DNA of 64,000 nucleotides from Marinobacter mangrovi (GCF_016798325.1 NZ_JAERVO010000007.1:62001-126000), one strand, 5' to 3'; positions 8,204 through 18,059 are shown, counted from the first letter of the stretch. A program made the numbers and translations. Notes: generated from the letters alone by a model not told the origin.

Positions 8204-8897
8204 GAATGTGGATGTCTGCTACGGCAGCTTCAAGGCACTGACCGACATCTCGATGAGCGTCGACTCCGGCGAGCTGGTGGTGCTGCTGGGTGCCAACGGT
8301 GCGGGTAAATCGAGTCTCTTCAACGCCATCAGCGGCCTCAACAAGCCGGCCGCGGGCGAAATCGAGTTTGAGGGAAAGCGTCTGGACGGCCTCAAGCCCA
8401 GCGGAATCGTGTCGTCGGGCGTCGTGCAGTGTGCCGAAGGCCGCAAGCTGTTCCCGATGATGAGCGTCCAGCAGAACCTGATGATGGGTGCTTACGTCCA
8501 CCGTCGGGACAAGGCGGGCAACAAGCAGCGCCTGGAAGACGTGCTCGAGCTGTACCCGATCCTGCGGGAGAAGGCCGACCAGCCGGCGGGTTCCCTGTCC
8601 GGCGGTCAGCAGCAGATGGTCGCCATCGGCCGCGCGCTGATGAGCCGGCCGCGGTTGCTGATGCTGGACGAGCCCTCGCTCGGTCTGGCGCCGCTGATCG
8701 TGCGCCAGATGTTCGAAACCATCCAGAAAATCAATCGTCTCGGCACCACCGTGCTGCTGGCGGAACAGAATGCGTTTGCCGCCCTGAAGATTGCCACCCG
8801 GGCCTACGTGATGGAAAACGGCCAACTGGTCATGGAAGGCGACCGGGACACCATGTTGGGCAATGAAGAGGTGCGCAAGGCATACATCGGCGCCTAG
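8190..8897 (+). CDS. livF: ABC transporter ATP-binding protein, LivF family
   Basis: Second ATPase subunit, 235 residues, the normal LivF length. Walker A GANGAGKSS, signature LSGGQQQMVAIGRALM, Walker B LLMLDEPSLGLAP and the EQNAFAAL switch region are all intact. ATG 8190 is preferred over GTG 8181 because GGGGAG lies at 8176-8181. The start overlaps the end of livG. It should form a heterodimer with LivG on the LivH/LivM channel. Confidence 0.92.
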   Translation: MLQLRNVDVCYGSFKALTDISMSVDSGELVVLLGANGAGKSSLFNAISGLNKPAAGEIEFEGKRLDGLKPSGIVSSGVVQCAEGRKLFPMMSVQQNLMMGAYVHRRDKAGNKQRLEDVLELYPILREKADQPAGSLSGGQQQMVAIGRALMSRPRLLMLDEPSLGLAPLIVRQMFETIQKINRLGTTVLLAEQNAFAALKIATRAYVMENGQLVMEGDRDTMLGNEEVRKAYIGA

Positions 8898-8978
8898 TGT
8901 GCCGACGACACAACGTGATCTACCTGGACAAGCGATAAATCCAACAACAAGACAGACGCAATACCCTAGGAGAAAACA

Positions 8979-10133
<1,155 letters not shown>

Positions 10134-10145
10134 GTCGCTGATACG

Positions 10146-10173
10146 AAAAGGGGCCTTTTGTGGCCCCTTTTTT
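10146..10173 (+). terminator. Rho-independent terminator of the liv operon
   Basis: A ten-base perfect stem (aaaaggggcc / ggcccctttt) with a six-base loop runs into six Ts, 13 bases after the binding-protein stop. This is a textbook intrinsic terminator. Confidence 0.9.
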
Positions 10174-10218
10174 GTGGACGCTGAGCGGCGGTTGATGGGT
10201 CAGGCAGCCCTGCAGGCT

Positions 10219-10389
10219 GCTCCGAAGCTGAAGAGGGTGTTGTAAAAGCTACTGCGCTCAGCCATACGGCGTTGAAAATCGCCTCAAGGTGCTCATTTAC
10301 AACCCGTAAACTGCGCTCTTTCGTTGATTTTCGCCTTGTTTGGCTATCGCTCGCGACGCTTTTGCAACACCCTCTGAAGCGTCGGCTAC
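10219..10389. repeat. Palindromic intergenic repeat A
   Basis: Outer arms gagggtgttgtaaaagc (10233-10249) and gcttttgcaacaccctc (10358-10374) pair at 16 of 17 positions over a 140-base unit. Inner segments around AAAATCGCC / GATTTTCGCC can also pair. The unit is flanked by CTCCGAAGCTGAAG on the left and CTGAAGCGTCGGCTAC on the right, half-copies of the dispersed repeat seen at 12245 and 29052. No credible gene lies here. It looks like a non-autonomous MITE-like element. Confidence 0.7.
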
Positions 10390-10405
10390 ACCGTTACGTT
10401 AGGGG

Positions 10406-10576
10406 CGTAGGTTGGGCTGACGCAGGAAGCCCAACAATAAGCCGGCACCGGACATTTCCCTTATCGCAGGCATGCTTGGAGCATGGGTTCTTAAAAACCG
10501 GCTTGGCGCCTATTGGGTGGAATGAGACTGGCCGCAAACCTGGTCTGTTGGGCTTCCTGCGTCAGCCCAACCTACG
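10406..10576. repeat. Intergenic element bounded by a perfect 31-base inverted repeat
   Basis: Bases 10406-10436 (starting CGTAGGTTGGGCTGACGCAG) recur exactly as the reverse complement at 10546-10576. The 109-base interior encodes nothing recognisable. The arrangement resembles a MITE or a pair of inverted dispersed repeats. Together with repeat A it fills the whole gap between the liv terminator and the MaoC gene. Confidence 0.75.
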
Positions 10577-10620
10577 ATGCTGAGGCGCCGCAAGGCGCCC
10601 CGGTTGTCTTCTGCTTGAGG

Positions 10621-11076
10621 TCAGCGCACGTACATCACCAGATTTTCCGCCACACAAGCCGGCTTGTCCTCACCGTCGATCTGCACCGTGGTGGTGTAGG
10701 CGGCCAGCACGCGTTGATCGTCCACGGCGGTGACCTCTTTCAGGGTCACTTCCGTACGAATCGCCGAGCCGGATTTTACGGCGGCGGGAAAGCGCAGCTT
10801 GTTGAGGCCATAGTTGATGCTGGCGGACGTGCCGGTCACGTGCATCACGCCCTGGTTGAGCAGGGGGATCAGCGACACAGTCAGGAAGCCATGGGCCACC
10901 GGGCTTTTCCACGGGGCTTCCCGTTTGGCTCGCTCGACGTCCACGTGAATCCACTGGTGATCGCCGGTGGCGTCGGCAAAGGCCTGGATCATATCCTGGG
11001 AGATGGTTTTCCAGGGGCTGTGACCGATCCGTTGGCCGGTGTGTTGAGAGAGGTCATCCAGGGCAATCTCTTTCAT
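10621..11076 (-). CDS. MaoC-family (R)-hydratase/dehydratase
   Basis: Hotdog-fold protein of 151 residues. The motif FADATGDHQWIHVD carries the catalytic Asp/His pair and VAHGFLTVSLIPLL is the second family signature. Relatives hydrate enoyl-CoA or belong to the NodN-like subgroup. The start MKEIALDD at 11076 follows AGGATG; the longer open frame up to 11208 has no family sequence. It diverges from the MDR oxidoreductase, sharing a 121-base promoter gap. A role in beta-oxidation or a related acyl-CoA pathway is likely from family and neighbours. Confidence 0.88.
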   Translation of the reverse strand: MKEIALDDLSQHTGQRIGHSPWKTISQDMIQAFADATGDHQWIHVDVERAKREAPWKSPVAHGFLTVSLIPLLNQGVMHVTGTSASINYGLNKLRFPAAVKSGSAIRTEVTLKEVTAVDDQRVLAAYTTTVQIDGEDKPACVAENLVMYVR

Positions 11077-11197
11077 GTCGCATCCTGTTTTTGTTGGAGT
11101 TAATTTCGCTCTGTAAACTTTGATTTCGAATTCATTGTCGCCAACCGAATCGCCGCGTGCAACCGGTTTGGCATCACCCTCAGAGGAGAATATGACC

Positions 11198-12232
11198 ATG
11201 GCCACCAATCAGCAGATTATCCTCGCCGCCCGGCCCACCGGCATGCCGGACGAAAGCCACCTGGTCCTGCAGGAAGCGCCGATGCCGGAGCCTGTGGATG
11301 GCGAAGTGCTGCTCAAAACGATCTACCTCTCACTTGATCCCTACATGCGGGGGCGGATGTCGGATGCGGCCTCTTACGCCAATCCGGTGGCTGTGGGCGA
11401 CGTGATGACAGGGGGCACCGTCAGTGAGGTGGTGGAGAGCCGCTACGACGGACTGGCGCCGGGCGACATTGTGCTCAGCCATGCCGGCTGGCAGGCCTAC
11501 TCGACAGCACCGGGGATGGCACTGCGCAAACTCGATCCGAAGGCTGCGCCGATCAGCACCGCTGTGGGCGTGATGGGCATGCCGGGTTTCACGGCCTATG
11601 TCGGCCTGCTCGACCTGGGGCAGCCGAAAGCGGGCGAGACCGTGGTCGTCTCGGCGGCGGCCGGTGCGGTTGGGCAGGTTGTTGGTCAGATCGCCAAGCT
11701 CAAGGGTTGTCGTGTGGTCGGCGTGGCGGGTGCCGAAGACAAGTGCCGTCATGTGGTGGAGGCTTACGGCTTCGACGCTTGCGTGAACTACAAGGACGAT
11801 GACTTCGAAGCGCAGTTGGACAAGGCCTGCCCGGACGGTATCGATGTCTATTTCGAGAACGTCGGCGGCAAGGTGTTCGATGCCGTCATGAAGCGGGTCA
11901 ACGTGTTTGCCCGGATTCCGGTCTGCGGCCGTATCGCCCACTACAACCAGACCGAACTGCCGGAAGGGCCGGACCGCCTGATCCCGTTCATGGGCAAGGT
12001 GCTGGTCAAGCGGTTGATGTTGCGGGGCTTCATCCAGACCGATCACATCGAGCGTCAGCCGGACTTCCTGAAGGACATGGCGGGCTGGATTCAGAGCGGT
12101 CAGGTCAAGTATCAGGAGGACATCGTGGACGGGTTGGAGAACGCGGTGAGTGCGTTCCAGGGCCTGTTGGAAGGGAAGAACCGGGGCAAGATGCTGGTTC
12201 GGGTGGCTGAGGACCCGACTCGCAAGGCCTGA
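11198..12232 (+). CDS. Zinc-independent MDR oxidoreductase (prostaglandin/curcumin reductase type)
   Basis: NADP-dependent medium-chain reductase of 344 residues. LSLDPYMRGRMSD, GGTVSEVVES and the Rossmann motif SAAAGAVGQVVGQIAKLKGCRVVG are typical of the PTGR/CurA subgroup, which reduces C=C bonds of enones and lacks zinc ligands. AGGAG at 11184-11188 gives nine-base spacing to ATG 11198; ATG 11192 (three-base spacing) is the alternative. It is transcribed away from the MaoC gene. Physiological substrate unknown. Confidence 0.88.
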   Translation: MATNQQIILAARPTGMPDESHLVLQEAPMPEPVDGEVLLKTIYLSLDPYMRGRMSDAASYANPVAVGDVMTGGTVSEVVESRYDGLAPGDIVLSHAGWQAYSTAPGMALRKLDPKAAPISTAVGVMGMPGFTAYVGLLDLGQPKAGETVVVSAAAGAVGQVVGQIAKLKGCRVVGVAGAEDKCRHVVEAYGFDACVNYKDDDFEAQLDKACPDGIDVYFENVGGKVFDAVMKRVNVFARIPVCGRIAHYNQTELPEGPDRLIPFMGKVLVKRLMLRGFIQTDHIERQPDFLKDMAGWIQSGQVKYQEDIVDGLENAVSAFQGLLEGKNRGKMLVRVAEDPTRKA

Positions 12233-12244
12233 TCATAGCTTTTA

Positions 12245-12660
12245 ATGTAGCCGACGCTTCAGCTTCGGAGCGGACGACAGTACGCCGGGGTCATTCGGGA
12301 GCCTGACGGCTCTTCCGAAGCTAAAGAGAGTGTTGCAGGAGCTGACGGTAGTAAGCCTCTCTCCCCTCGAGTGGTGTAGGCGGAAGTAGCGAAGCATCGC
12401 TTCGCCCGCCGGAACGCCCACAGCCTCTGGATGTGGGCCGGGGCGCGGAGCGGAGGTTTGGAGAGAGGGGGACGAGGCGAACGCCTCGCCGGAATTCCAG
12501 CGAGACAAATGGGCGCCGATTGGCGCCTCCCCCTCTCCCCGGCCCTCTCCCGCAAGGGGAGAGGGAGTCGTACGCCGTCCGATTCTCCAGAAAGGGGAAA
12601 CGATTGCAGCTACACTCGGGAGCCTGCCGGCTCCTCCGAAGCTAAAGCATCGGCTACACC
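12245..12660. repeat. Gap filled with dispersed repeat fragments
   Basis: This 440-base gap has no credible gene. It begins with ATGTAGCCGACGCTTCAGCTTCGGAGC (12245-12271), a dispersed unit also found near 29052. Related fragments recur at 12310-12335 (TTCCGAAGCTAAAGAGAGTGTTG) and 12629-12660 (CTCCGAAGCTAAAGCATCGGCTACAC). A ctctccc...gggagag hairpin lies around 12542-12571 (CCCTCTCCCGCAAGGGGAGAGGG), a motif common between genes in many proteobacteria. Confidence 0.6.
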
Positions 12661-12672
12661 CTCGGGGACGCC

Positions 12673-13434
12673 TTAAACGGCGTACCCCGGATTCTTGCTG
12701 TCCAGCATCCGTAACAGCGCCGGCCAGGTCAGTTTGGCCGCCTTGCCCAGCGACTGGGACTGCTCCCGGGTGGTCTCGATCGCGGCCTCCGACGGCATGA
12801 AGGTCGGCCCACACGCCTGCGCCTTCACCTGAATTTCGCAGGCCTTCATCAGGAAATAGAGGTAGGTGAAGGTTTCCGGCACATCGTGACCGGCGGTGAG
12901 AATGCCGTGATTGCGCAGGATCAGCATCGATTTGTCGCCGATGTCGTTGATCAGGCGTTCGCGCTCGTCCAGGTTCAGGGCGACACCCTCGTAATCGTGA
13001 TAGGCCACGTGATCCAGGCACAGCATGGCGGTCTGGCTCAGCGGCAGCAGGCCGTCGCGATGGGCCGATACGGCCACGCCATCGGCGGCATGCAGGTGCA
13101 TGACCGCACCTGCGTCTTCCCGGCCCATGTGAATCGCGCTGTGAATGGTAAAGCCCGCCGGATTGACCCGCGCCAGCCCGCCGGCCTCCACCACATTGCC
13201 GTCCTGATCCACTTTCACCAGCGAGGACGCGGTGATCTCGTGGAACAGCAGGCCATAGGGGTTGATCAGGAAATGGTGCTCCGGTCCGGGCACCCGCGCG
13301 GACAGGTGGGTGAACACCAGATCGTCCCAGCCAAACAGCGCCACCAGACGATAGGCGGCCGCCAGATCACAGCGGGCCTGCCACTCCTGCTTCCGTAATG
13401 CCTTGTCTTGCTCTTGTTCTTGATGGACTTGCAT
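12673..13434 (-). CDS. Class II aldolase/adducin family protein
   Basis: 253-residue protein of the zinc-dependent class II aldolase/adducin fold. HLHAADGVAVSAH supplies two metal-binding His, RNHGILTAG carries a further His, and an N-terminal helical region ends in LAAAYRLVALFGWDDLVFTHLSAR. Family members include fuculose-phosphate aldolase and many uncharacterised decarboxylase or aldolase-like enzymes often found in acyl-CoA catabolic regions. AAGGAGG with five-base spacing supports ATG 13434. It stands alone between repeat-filled gaps; substrate unknown. Confidence 0.88.
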   Translation of the reverse strand: MQVHQEQEQDKALRKQEWQARCDLAAAYRLVALFGWDDLVFTHLSARVPGPEHHFLINPYGLLFHEITASSLVKVDQDGNVVEAGGLARVNPAGFTIHSAIHMGREDAGAVMHLHAADGVAVSAHRDGLLPLSQTAMLCLDHVAYHDYEGVALNLDERERLINDIGDKSMLILRNHGILTAGHDVPETFTYLYFLMKACEIQVKAQACGPTFMPSEAAIETTREQSQSLGKAAKLTWPALLRMLDSKNPGYAV

Positions 13435-13490
13435 AAGGCCTCCTTGATGAGGTGTGCCGGTTGAACGGGTCGCGTTATCTCAACAGTCTG

Positions 13491-13602
13491 GGGAAGCGAA
13501 TGGAGACTCTTGCCGAAGGAGGGACAGGGACGTCCCGGTTGCATTAGCCGGCCAGGGACGGCCGTCTAATGCAACGTAGGCAAGAGTCTCCATTCGTTTC
13601 CC
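13491..13602. repeat. Long hairpin repeat P, copy 1
   Basis: Outer arms 13491-13514 and 13579-13602 pair at 23 of 24 positions (gggaagcgaatggagactct... / ...agagtctccattcgtttccc). Inner arms TTGCATTAG (13539-13547) and CTAATGCAA (13566-13574) pair perfectly. The core contains CGGCCAGGGACGGCCGTCT. Two further copies lie at 21204 and 31035. Any open frame across it is an artefact of the repeat. Confidence 0.85.
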
Positions 13603-13648
13603 TGCACCGAGTTCAGCAGGCCCAAAATGACCCGCCACTGCCATAACT

Positions 13649-13672
13649 AAAAAAGGGCAGCAAAAGCTGCCC
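13649..13672 (-). terminator. Rho-independent terminator of the pim-like dehydrogenase pair
   Basis: Read on the minus strand, a seven-base stem (gggcagc / gctgccc) with an AAAA/TTTT loop is followed by six Ts (AAAAAA at 13649-13654 on the plus strand). It lies about 75 bases beyond the stop of the downstream dehydrogenase gene. Confidence 0.85.
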
Positions 13673-13747
13673 CAAAATGGGTCTCTAAGGGGTATGACAT
13701 CCGGAAGATGTCTGAGACCCGGCTCCTCGCACAGAGAACGTGCCTGG

Positions 13748-14890
13748 TTACGAGGCCTGCAGCAGGCTCGCGTACTGTTCCAGGTGGAAATCGTCATCAC
13801 CGAACTGGTGATTGATCATGATCAGACGCTTGGCGTAATGCGCCAGGCTGTATTCCCAGGTCATGCCGATGCCGCCGTGTAGCTGGATGGACTGCTCGGC
13901 GATGAACTGACCGGCGCGGCCGATGACGTTCTTGGCGGCGGCCAGAATGCGGTCGCGCTCGTCGCTCGCGTCATCGTTAGCCACGCTGGCGGCCAGGATC
14001 GACATGGAGCGGGCCTGCTCCAGTTCCGAACTCATGTCCACCATGCGGTGTTGCAGGACCTGGAACTTGCCGATGGGCACACCGAACTGCTTGCGGGTCT
14101 TGAGGTAGTCCAGGGTCAGCTTGATCGCTTCTTCCATCGCGCCCACCGCTTCGGCACACAGTGCCGCCACGGCACGACCGGTCTGGTAGTGGATGGCTGC
14201 CCCTGCCTGGCCTTCCTCGCCGATCAGAGCGTCAGCACCAACCTGGACGTTGTTCAGGAACACATCACAGCCCTTGGCGCCATCCATGGTCGGGTAGACC
14301 CGACGCTCAACGCCTTCGGCGTTGGGATCAATGGCAAACAGGGACAGGCCGTCCGCATCGCGGCTGTCGCCGCTGGTACGGGCAGAGACCAGGATCAGGT
14401 CGGCCGCGTGACCGCCGATCAGGACGCCCTTGCGACCGTTCAGAACGTAGCCGCTGCCGGATTTTTCAGCGCGGGTCTCGACGTCGTTCAGGTTATAGTG
14501 ACTCTGGGGCTCGTCCAGGCCCACGGCGATTTTGATGTCGCCGGTGGCAATACGGCTCAGCCACTCTTCTTTCTGGTTGTTGTTGCCGGCCTGGCTGATC
14601 AGGCCGCCGCCGAGAACCACCGTCTGCATATAAGGCTCCAGGCACAGGCCGCGACCCAGTTCGGTCATGACCGACTGCACGTCCACCCCGGAGCCGCCGA
14701 AGCCGCCCAGTTCTTCCGGGAAGGGCACGGCGCACAGGCCGAGTTCGCCCAGCTGCTTCCAGAACTCTTCGCTGTAGCCCAGCTCGCTTTCGCTGTACTT
14801 CAGACGCTTTTCGAATTCGTATTCACCGCGGACCAGGCGCGCCACGGTGTCCTGCAGCATCTGCTGCTCTTCATTCAGATTGAAGTCCAT
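13748..14890 (-). CDS. pimD: Acyl-CoA dehydrogenase, pimeloyl-CoA dehydrogenase small-subunit type
   Basis: 380-residue acyl-CoA dehydrogenase. The opening MDFNLNEEQQMLQDTVARL, CLEPYMQTVVLGGGLI and LRKQFGVPIG-like region (KTRKQFGVPIGKFQVLQHRMVDM) match the small-subunit class that pairs with PimC-like partners. QLHGGIGMTWEYSLAHYAKRL is the usual C-terminal FAD/substrate motif. It starts ten bases after the partner gene stops, and both end at the shared terminator at 13649. In Rhodopseudomonas the PimC/PimD pair oxidises pimeloyl-CoA. The exact chain length or substrate here is inference. Confidence 0.85.
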   Translation of the reverse strand: MDFNLNEEQQMLQDTVARLVRGEYEFEKRLKYSESELGYSEEFWKQLGELGLCAVPFPEELGGFGGSGVDVQSVMTELGRGLCLEPYMQTVVLGGGLISQAGNNNQKEEWLSRIATGDIKIAVGLDEPQSHYNLNDVETRAEKSGSGYVLNGRKGVLIGGHAADLILVSARTSGDSRDADGLSLFAIDPNAEGVERRVYPTMDGAKGCDVFLNNVQVGADALIGEEGQAGAAIHYQTGRAVAALCAEAVGAMEEAIKLTLDYLKTRKQFGVPIGKFQVLQHRMVDMSSELEQARSMSILAASVANDDASDERDRILAAAKNVIGRAGQFIAEQSIQLHGGIGMTWEYSLAHYAKRLIMINHQFGDDDFHLEQYASLLQAS

Positions 14891-14900
14891 GGGTGCCTCC

Positions 14901-16097
14901 TTACAGTCCGAGAATCATCTTGGTGACAATGTTCTTCTGGATCTCGTTGGATCCGCCAAAGATCGACAGCTTGCGCATGTTGAAGTACTGCGGTGACAGC
15001 GCAGCGCCGTCCGGATCGGACAGGTGGTCGCCTTCAAATTCCAGAGCCAGCTCTTCTTCCACGAACGGCTGGGCGTAGGGACCCAGGGCGCGACGGGACA
15101 GATCGGTAATGGCCTGACGCAGTTCCGTACCACGGACTTTCAGCATGGAACTCTCGGCACCCGGAACACCGCCGCCTTCGACAGAAGCGATGATGCGCAG
15201 GTTGCTGATGGAGGCCGCCATCAGGTCGATTTCCACCTGGGCCACGCGCTGGGCAAAGGTCGGATCCTCGATCAGCGGACGGCCGTTCTTCTTCTGGCGG
15301 CCGGCAATGGCTTTCAGGTGGCTCAGGGCCGCCTTGGAAGCACCGATGCCCGCCAGACCGGTGCGCTCGTAGGTGAGCAGGTACTTGGCGTAGGTCCAGC
15401 CTTTGTCTTCGTCACCGACGAGGTTTTCAACAGGCACTTTGACGTCGTCGAAGAAGACTTCGTTGACCTCATGCTCGCCGTCCAGGGTGATGATCGGACG
15501 GACGGTCACGCCCGGGGTGTTCATGTCGATCAGCAGGAAGGAAATGCCTTCCTGGGCCTTCACCTCGGTGTTGGTGCGCACGAGGCAGAAAATCATGTTG
15601 GCGTGCTGACCCAGGGTGGTCCAGGTTTTCTGGCCGTTGACGATGTAGTGGTCGCCGTCGCGCACCGCGCGGGTCTTCAGGGACGCCAGGTCGGAACCGG
15701 AGCCGGGCTCGGAGTAACCCTGACACCACCAGTCCTCACCGCTCAGGATGCGCGGCAGGTAATGCTGCTTCTGCTCTTCGCTGCCGAACTTGATGATGAC
15801 CGGGGCGACCATGTTGACCCCGAACGGGATTGAGCGGGGCGCGCCGTAACGGCAGGACTCTTCGTCCCAGATGTGCTTCTGAACGGCGGTCCATTTCACA
15901 CCACCGTACTCTTCCGGCCAATGGGTGGCGTACCAGCCCTGCTTGACCAGGATCTGTTGCCAGCGCTCGTGGTCGTCGCGGCTCATGCGACGGCCTTCTT
16001 TAACCTTGGACGCAATATCGGCCGGCAGTTTCTCCTCGAGGAAGGTCCGGACTTCATCCCGGAAGGCCAGTTCGTCGGCCGTATAGTTCATGTTCAT
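14901..16097 (-). CDS. pimC: Acyl-CoA dehydrogenase, pimeloyl-CoA dehydrogenase large-subunit type
   Basis: 398-residue acyl-CoA dehydrogenase. THWPEEYGGVKWTAVQKHIWDEE, PFGVNMVAPVIIKFG, GEDWWCQGYSEPGSGSDLASLKT, TWTTLGQHANMIFCLVRT and FGGSNEIQKNIVTKMILGL are characteristic of the large-subunit (PimC-like) branch. It is the first gene of a two-gene minus-strand operon. A palindrome shared with other catabolic promoters (16177-16193) lies 79 bases before the start, so it is probably under the IclR regulator encoded at 24457. It diverges from the DcaP-like porin gene. Confidence 0.87.
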   Translation of the reverse strand: MNMNYTADELAFRDEVRTFLEEKLPADIASKVKEGRRMSRDDHERWQQILVKQGWYATHWPEEYGGVKWTAVQKHIWDEESCRYGAPRSIPFGVNMVAPVIIKFGSEEQKQHYLPRILSGEDWWCQGYSEPGSGSDLASLKTRAVRDGDHYIVNGQKTWTTLGQHANMIFCLVRTNTEVKAQEGISFLLIDMNTPGVTVRPIITLDGEHEVNEVFFDDVKVPVENLVGDEDKGWTYAKYLLTYERTGLAGIGASKAALSHLKAIAGRQKKNGRPLIEDPTFAQRVAQVEIDLMAASISNLRIIASVEGGGVPGAESSMLKVRGTELRQAITDLSRRALGPYAQPFVEEELALEFEGDHLSDPDGAALSPQYFNMRKLSIFGGSNEIQKNIVTKMILGL

Positions 16098-16176
16098 TGA
16101 TCAACCTCTCGGTTCATTGTTCTGTCTGTCGACATGTTCACGCCATCAGCGGCGTTTATGTCTATTGTGAAAGCTA

Positions 16177-16193
16177 ATACCGCATAGCAGAAT
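16177..16193. promoter_or_regulatory. IclR-type operator site 1 (pimC promoter)
   Basis: ATACCGCATAGCAGAAT. It shares 13 of 17 bases with the site upstream of iclR (24131), and the match continues into the flank: CGCATARCAGAATKAAGTG is common to both. Fits the window consensus RTWYCGCWWARCRRAAY. Confidence 0.6.
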
Positions 16194-16339
16194 TAAGTGA
16201 AGGATGAATCATGATTAAGCGCGTGTCAATCGCCTCGAATGCGCCAAATCGTTGCCTGGAATACGTCAAAGAGCAAAATTTAGTTTTAAAAGGTTGTGGA
16301 TGAAAACGGGTTTGACTATATTCGGAATTACGGAAGCTG

Positions 16340-16387
16340 GTGTTGCTAAGCGAAATGAATGTCTATTTACATACCGCTTAGCGAAAC
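16340..16387. promoter_or_regulatory. Two IclR-type operator sites upstream of the porin
   Basis: Sites at 16340-16356 (GTGTTGCTAAGCGAAAT) and 16371-16387 (ATACCGCTTAGCGAAAC) lie 31 bases apart, three helical turns, 155-200 bases before the porin start. The segment between pimC and the porin (16098-16541) is otherwise AT-rich promoter DNA with no gene seen. Confidence 0.55.
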
Positions 16388-16541
16388 TTAACGTTGAATA
16401 ACAAACTAGAAGCCAGCCGAAGTAACAAAAACAAAGACGCATCCCACAGGAAGCCGGTCCCGCCCCGGTGCCCGGAGCATCGTCAAAAACGGGCAGGACA
16501 CAGCGCTTCCGAATACAACAAGAGATAAAACGAGGTTTGCA

Positions 16542-17903
16542 ATGACAACAAGAAACGCGTCATTCAGAGCACGTCCCCTCACCCGCGCCATCGCCCTGGC
16601 AGGCCTGCCTCTGATGGCAGCGATGTCCACCGCGACCCTGGCCCAGGATTCCCAAAGCGCTCAAAGCGATGAAGTGGAGCAGCTGCGCCAGCGGGTGGAC
16701 CAGTTGGAAAAGTCGTTAAAAGGTGCGGTTTCGTCAGCGCCGGAACTGACTGAGGACAACCCTTACATCCTGCGGGAAGGCGACGGTCTGAAGATCGGTG
16801 ACACAACCATTTCATTCGGTGGCTTTATAAAGGCCGACGCCATTTTCGGCTCGGGTGGTGACGGGACCATCAATACCTATTCCACCGGTTTGCCGCGCAA
16901 CTTCGCGTCCTACGCCGCGTCCGGCAACAATTCCTGGAAGACCGGTTTCTCCGCCCGGGAATCACGGTTCAGCTTCGGTACACAGACGGACGACGTTGCG
17001 GGCCACACCCTGCGGACCTATCTGGAAATGGACTTCAACCAGGGCGACGATGCCCCGGGTAACGAGGTGGTTTCCAACAGCTACGCGCCGCGTCTGCGCC
17101 AGGCCTATGGTAACTGGAACGGCTGGGAGTTCGGTCAGACCTACACCACTTTTACCGATCTGGCCGCGCTTCCGGAAATCCTGAACCAGGGCAAGATGGC
17201 CGCGTTCATCTATACCACTCAGCCCATGATTCGCTACAACATGGCGGCCCCTGGCGGCAAGTTTATGGTGGCGCTGGAGAACCCGTCTGACGGTTTCATT
17301 TCCGGTTCAGGCACGGACTTCTCCTATGATGACCAGTCCTACCCTGACCTGACCGCTCGCTATCAGATTCGCGGCAAGTATGGCTTCTACTCCATCGCCG
17401 GTGTGCTACGCAATCTGGAAGACGACGCTTCGGACGATGAAGAGCTCACCGGTGCCGTCTCCTTGAGTGCTCGCATCCCGACCATTGGGCGTGACGACCT
17501 GCGTATGCAGTACAGCTACGGTGCCTTGGGTCGCTACATGGGGCTGTACACCTACCCTGAAGTCGATCTGGCAGCCCAAAGCGCCGGTGAGGTCAAGGCA
17601 CTCAAGAGCTATGGTGCCACCATTGCTTACCGCCACTTCTGGTCCCCGACCTGGCGCACCAGCATCGTGGGCTCCCACACCGAGATCACCAGCGACCTGA
17701 CCAACCCGGTGGCGACACCGGTAGCCAACGGCACGCTGAGCTACTTCGATTCCTCGACGTCGGCTCACGTCAACCTGATCTGGCAGGCCAGCCGGAAGCT
17801 TGAGCTGGGTGTGGAATACGCGTACTGGGACTTCGGCAACATTGCGGACAGCGGCAGCCAGCAGTACGAGCAGGTGATGGCGTCCGCGAAGATGAACTTC
17901 TAA
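16542..17903 (+). CDS. DcaP-like trimeric outer-membrane porin
   Basis: 453-residue outer-membrane protein. A signal peptide ends near residue 33 (ATLA-QD). A short coiled coil with heptad pattern follows (EVEQLRQRVDQLEKSL), then YILREGDGLKIGDTTISFGGFIKADAIF, the DcaP family opening strand, and a beta-barrel ending in the aromatic residue Phe (MASAKMNF). DcaP porins take up dicarboxylic acids and related anions in Acinetobacter and relatives. It diverges from the pimC/pimD operon and shares its operator type, which supports uptake of the acids those enzymes degrade. It is closed by the terminator at 17987. Confidence 0.87.
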   Translation: MTTRNASFRARPLTRAIALAGLPLMAAMSTATLAQDSQSAQSDEVEQLRQRVDQLEKSLKGAVSSAPELTEDNPYILREGDGLKIGDTTISFGGFIKADAIFGSGGDGTINTYSTGLPRNFASYAASGNNSWKTGFSARESRFSFGTQTDDVAGHTLRTYLEMDFNQGDDAPGNEVVSNSYAPRLRQAYGNWNGWEFGQTYTTFTDLAALPEILNQGKMAAFIYTTQPMIRYNMAAPGGKFMVALENPSDGFISGSGTDFSYDDQSYPDLTARYQIRGKYGFYSIAGVLRNLEDDASDDEELTGAVSLSARIPTIGRDDLRMQYSYGALGRYMGLYTYPEVDLAAQSAGEVKALKSYGATIAYRHFWSPTWRTSIVGSHTEITSDLTNPVATPVANGTLSYFDSSTSAHVNLIWQASRKLELGVEYAYWDFGNIADSGSQQYEQVMASAKMNF

Positions 17904-17986
17904 ACGCTGATATAACGAACGAAAAATGCGTTAAACGGGCCGGATTCACCGGCCCGCCTTCAGGTTACTCTGTTGTTTTGCCCATT

Positions 17987-18014
17987 AGCCCCGACTCTGC
18001 CTCGGGGCTTTTTT
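17987..18014 (+). terminator. Rho-independent terminator after the porin
   Basis: An eight-base perfect stem (agccccga / tcggggct) is followed by a run of Ts to 18014. A second hairpin without T-run (cgggccgg / ccggcccg, 17936-17956) lies just before it. Confidence 0.88.
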
Positions 18015-18059
18015 GTGGGAGGGACACGCTCAAGGCCATAATGCGTTGACCTTCGTGCC

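Noticed and set aside
10174-10620. Small genes between the liv terminator and the MaoC gene
   Set aside because: All open frames fall on inverted repeats and none has a ribosome site or a recognisable product.
11101-11117. ATTTCGCTCTGTAAACT in the MaoC/MDR gap as a seventh IclR-type site
   Set aside because: It matches only about 11 of 17 bases of the palindrome and lacks the right arm.
13491-13602. CRISPR array
   Set aside because: The repeated sequence is a single long hairpin, not short repeats with regular unique spacers.
13480-13800. 106-residue minus-strand frame across repeat P copy 1
   Set aside because: It translates the hairpin repeat; similar chance proteins arise at the other two copies.
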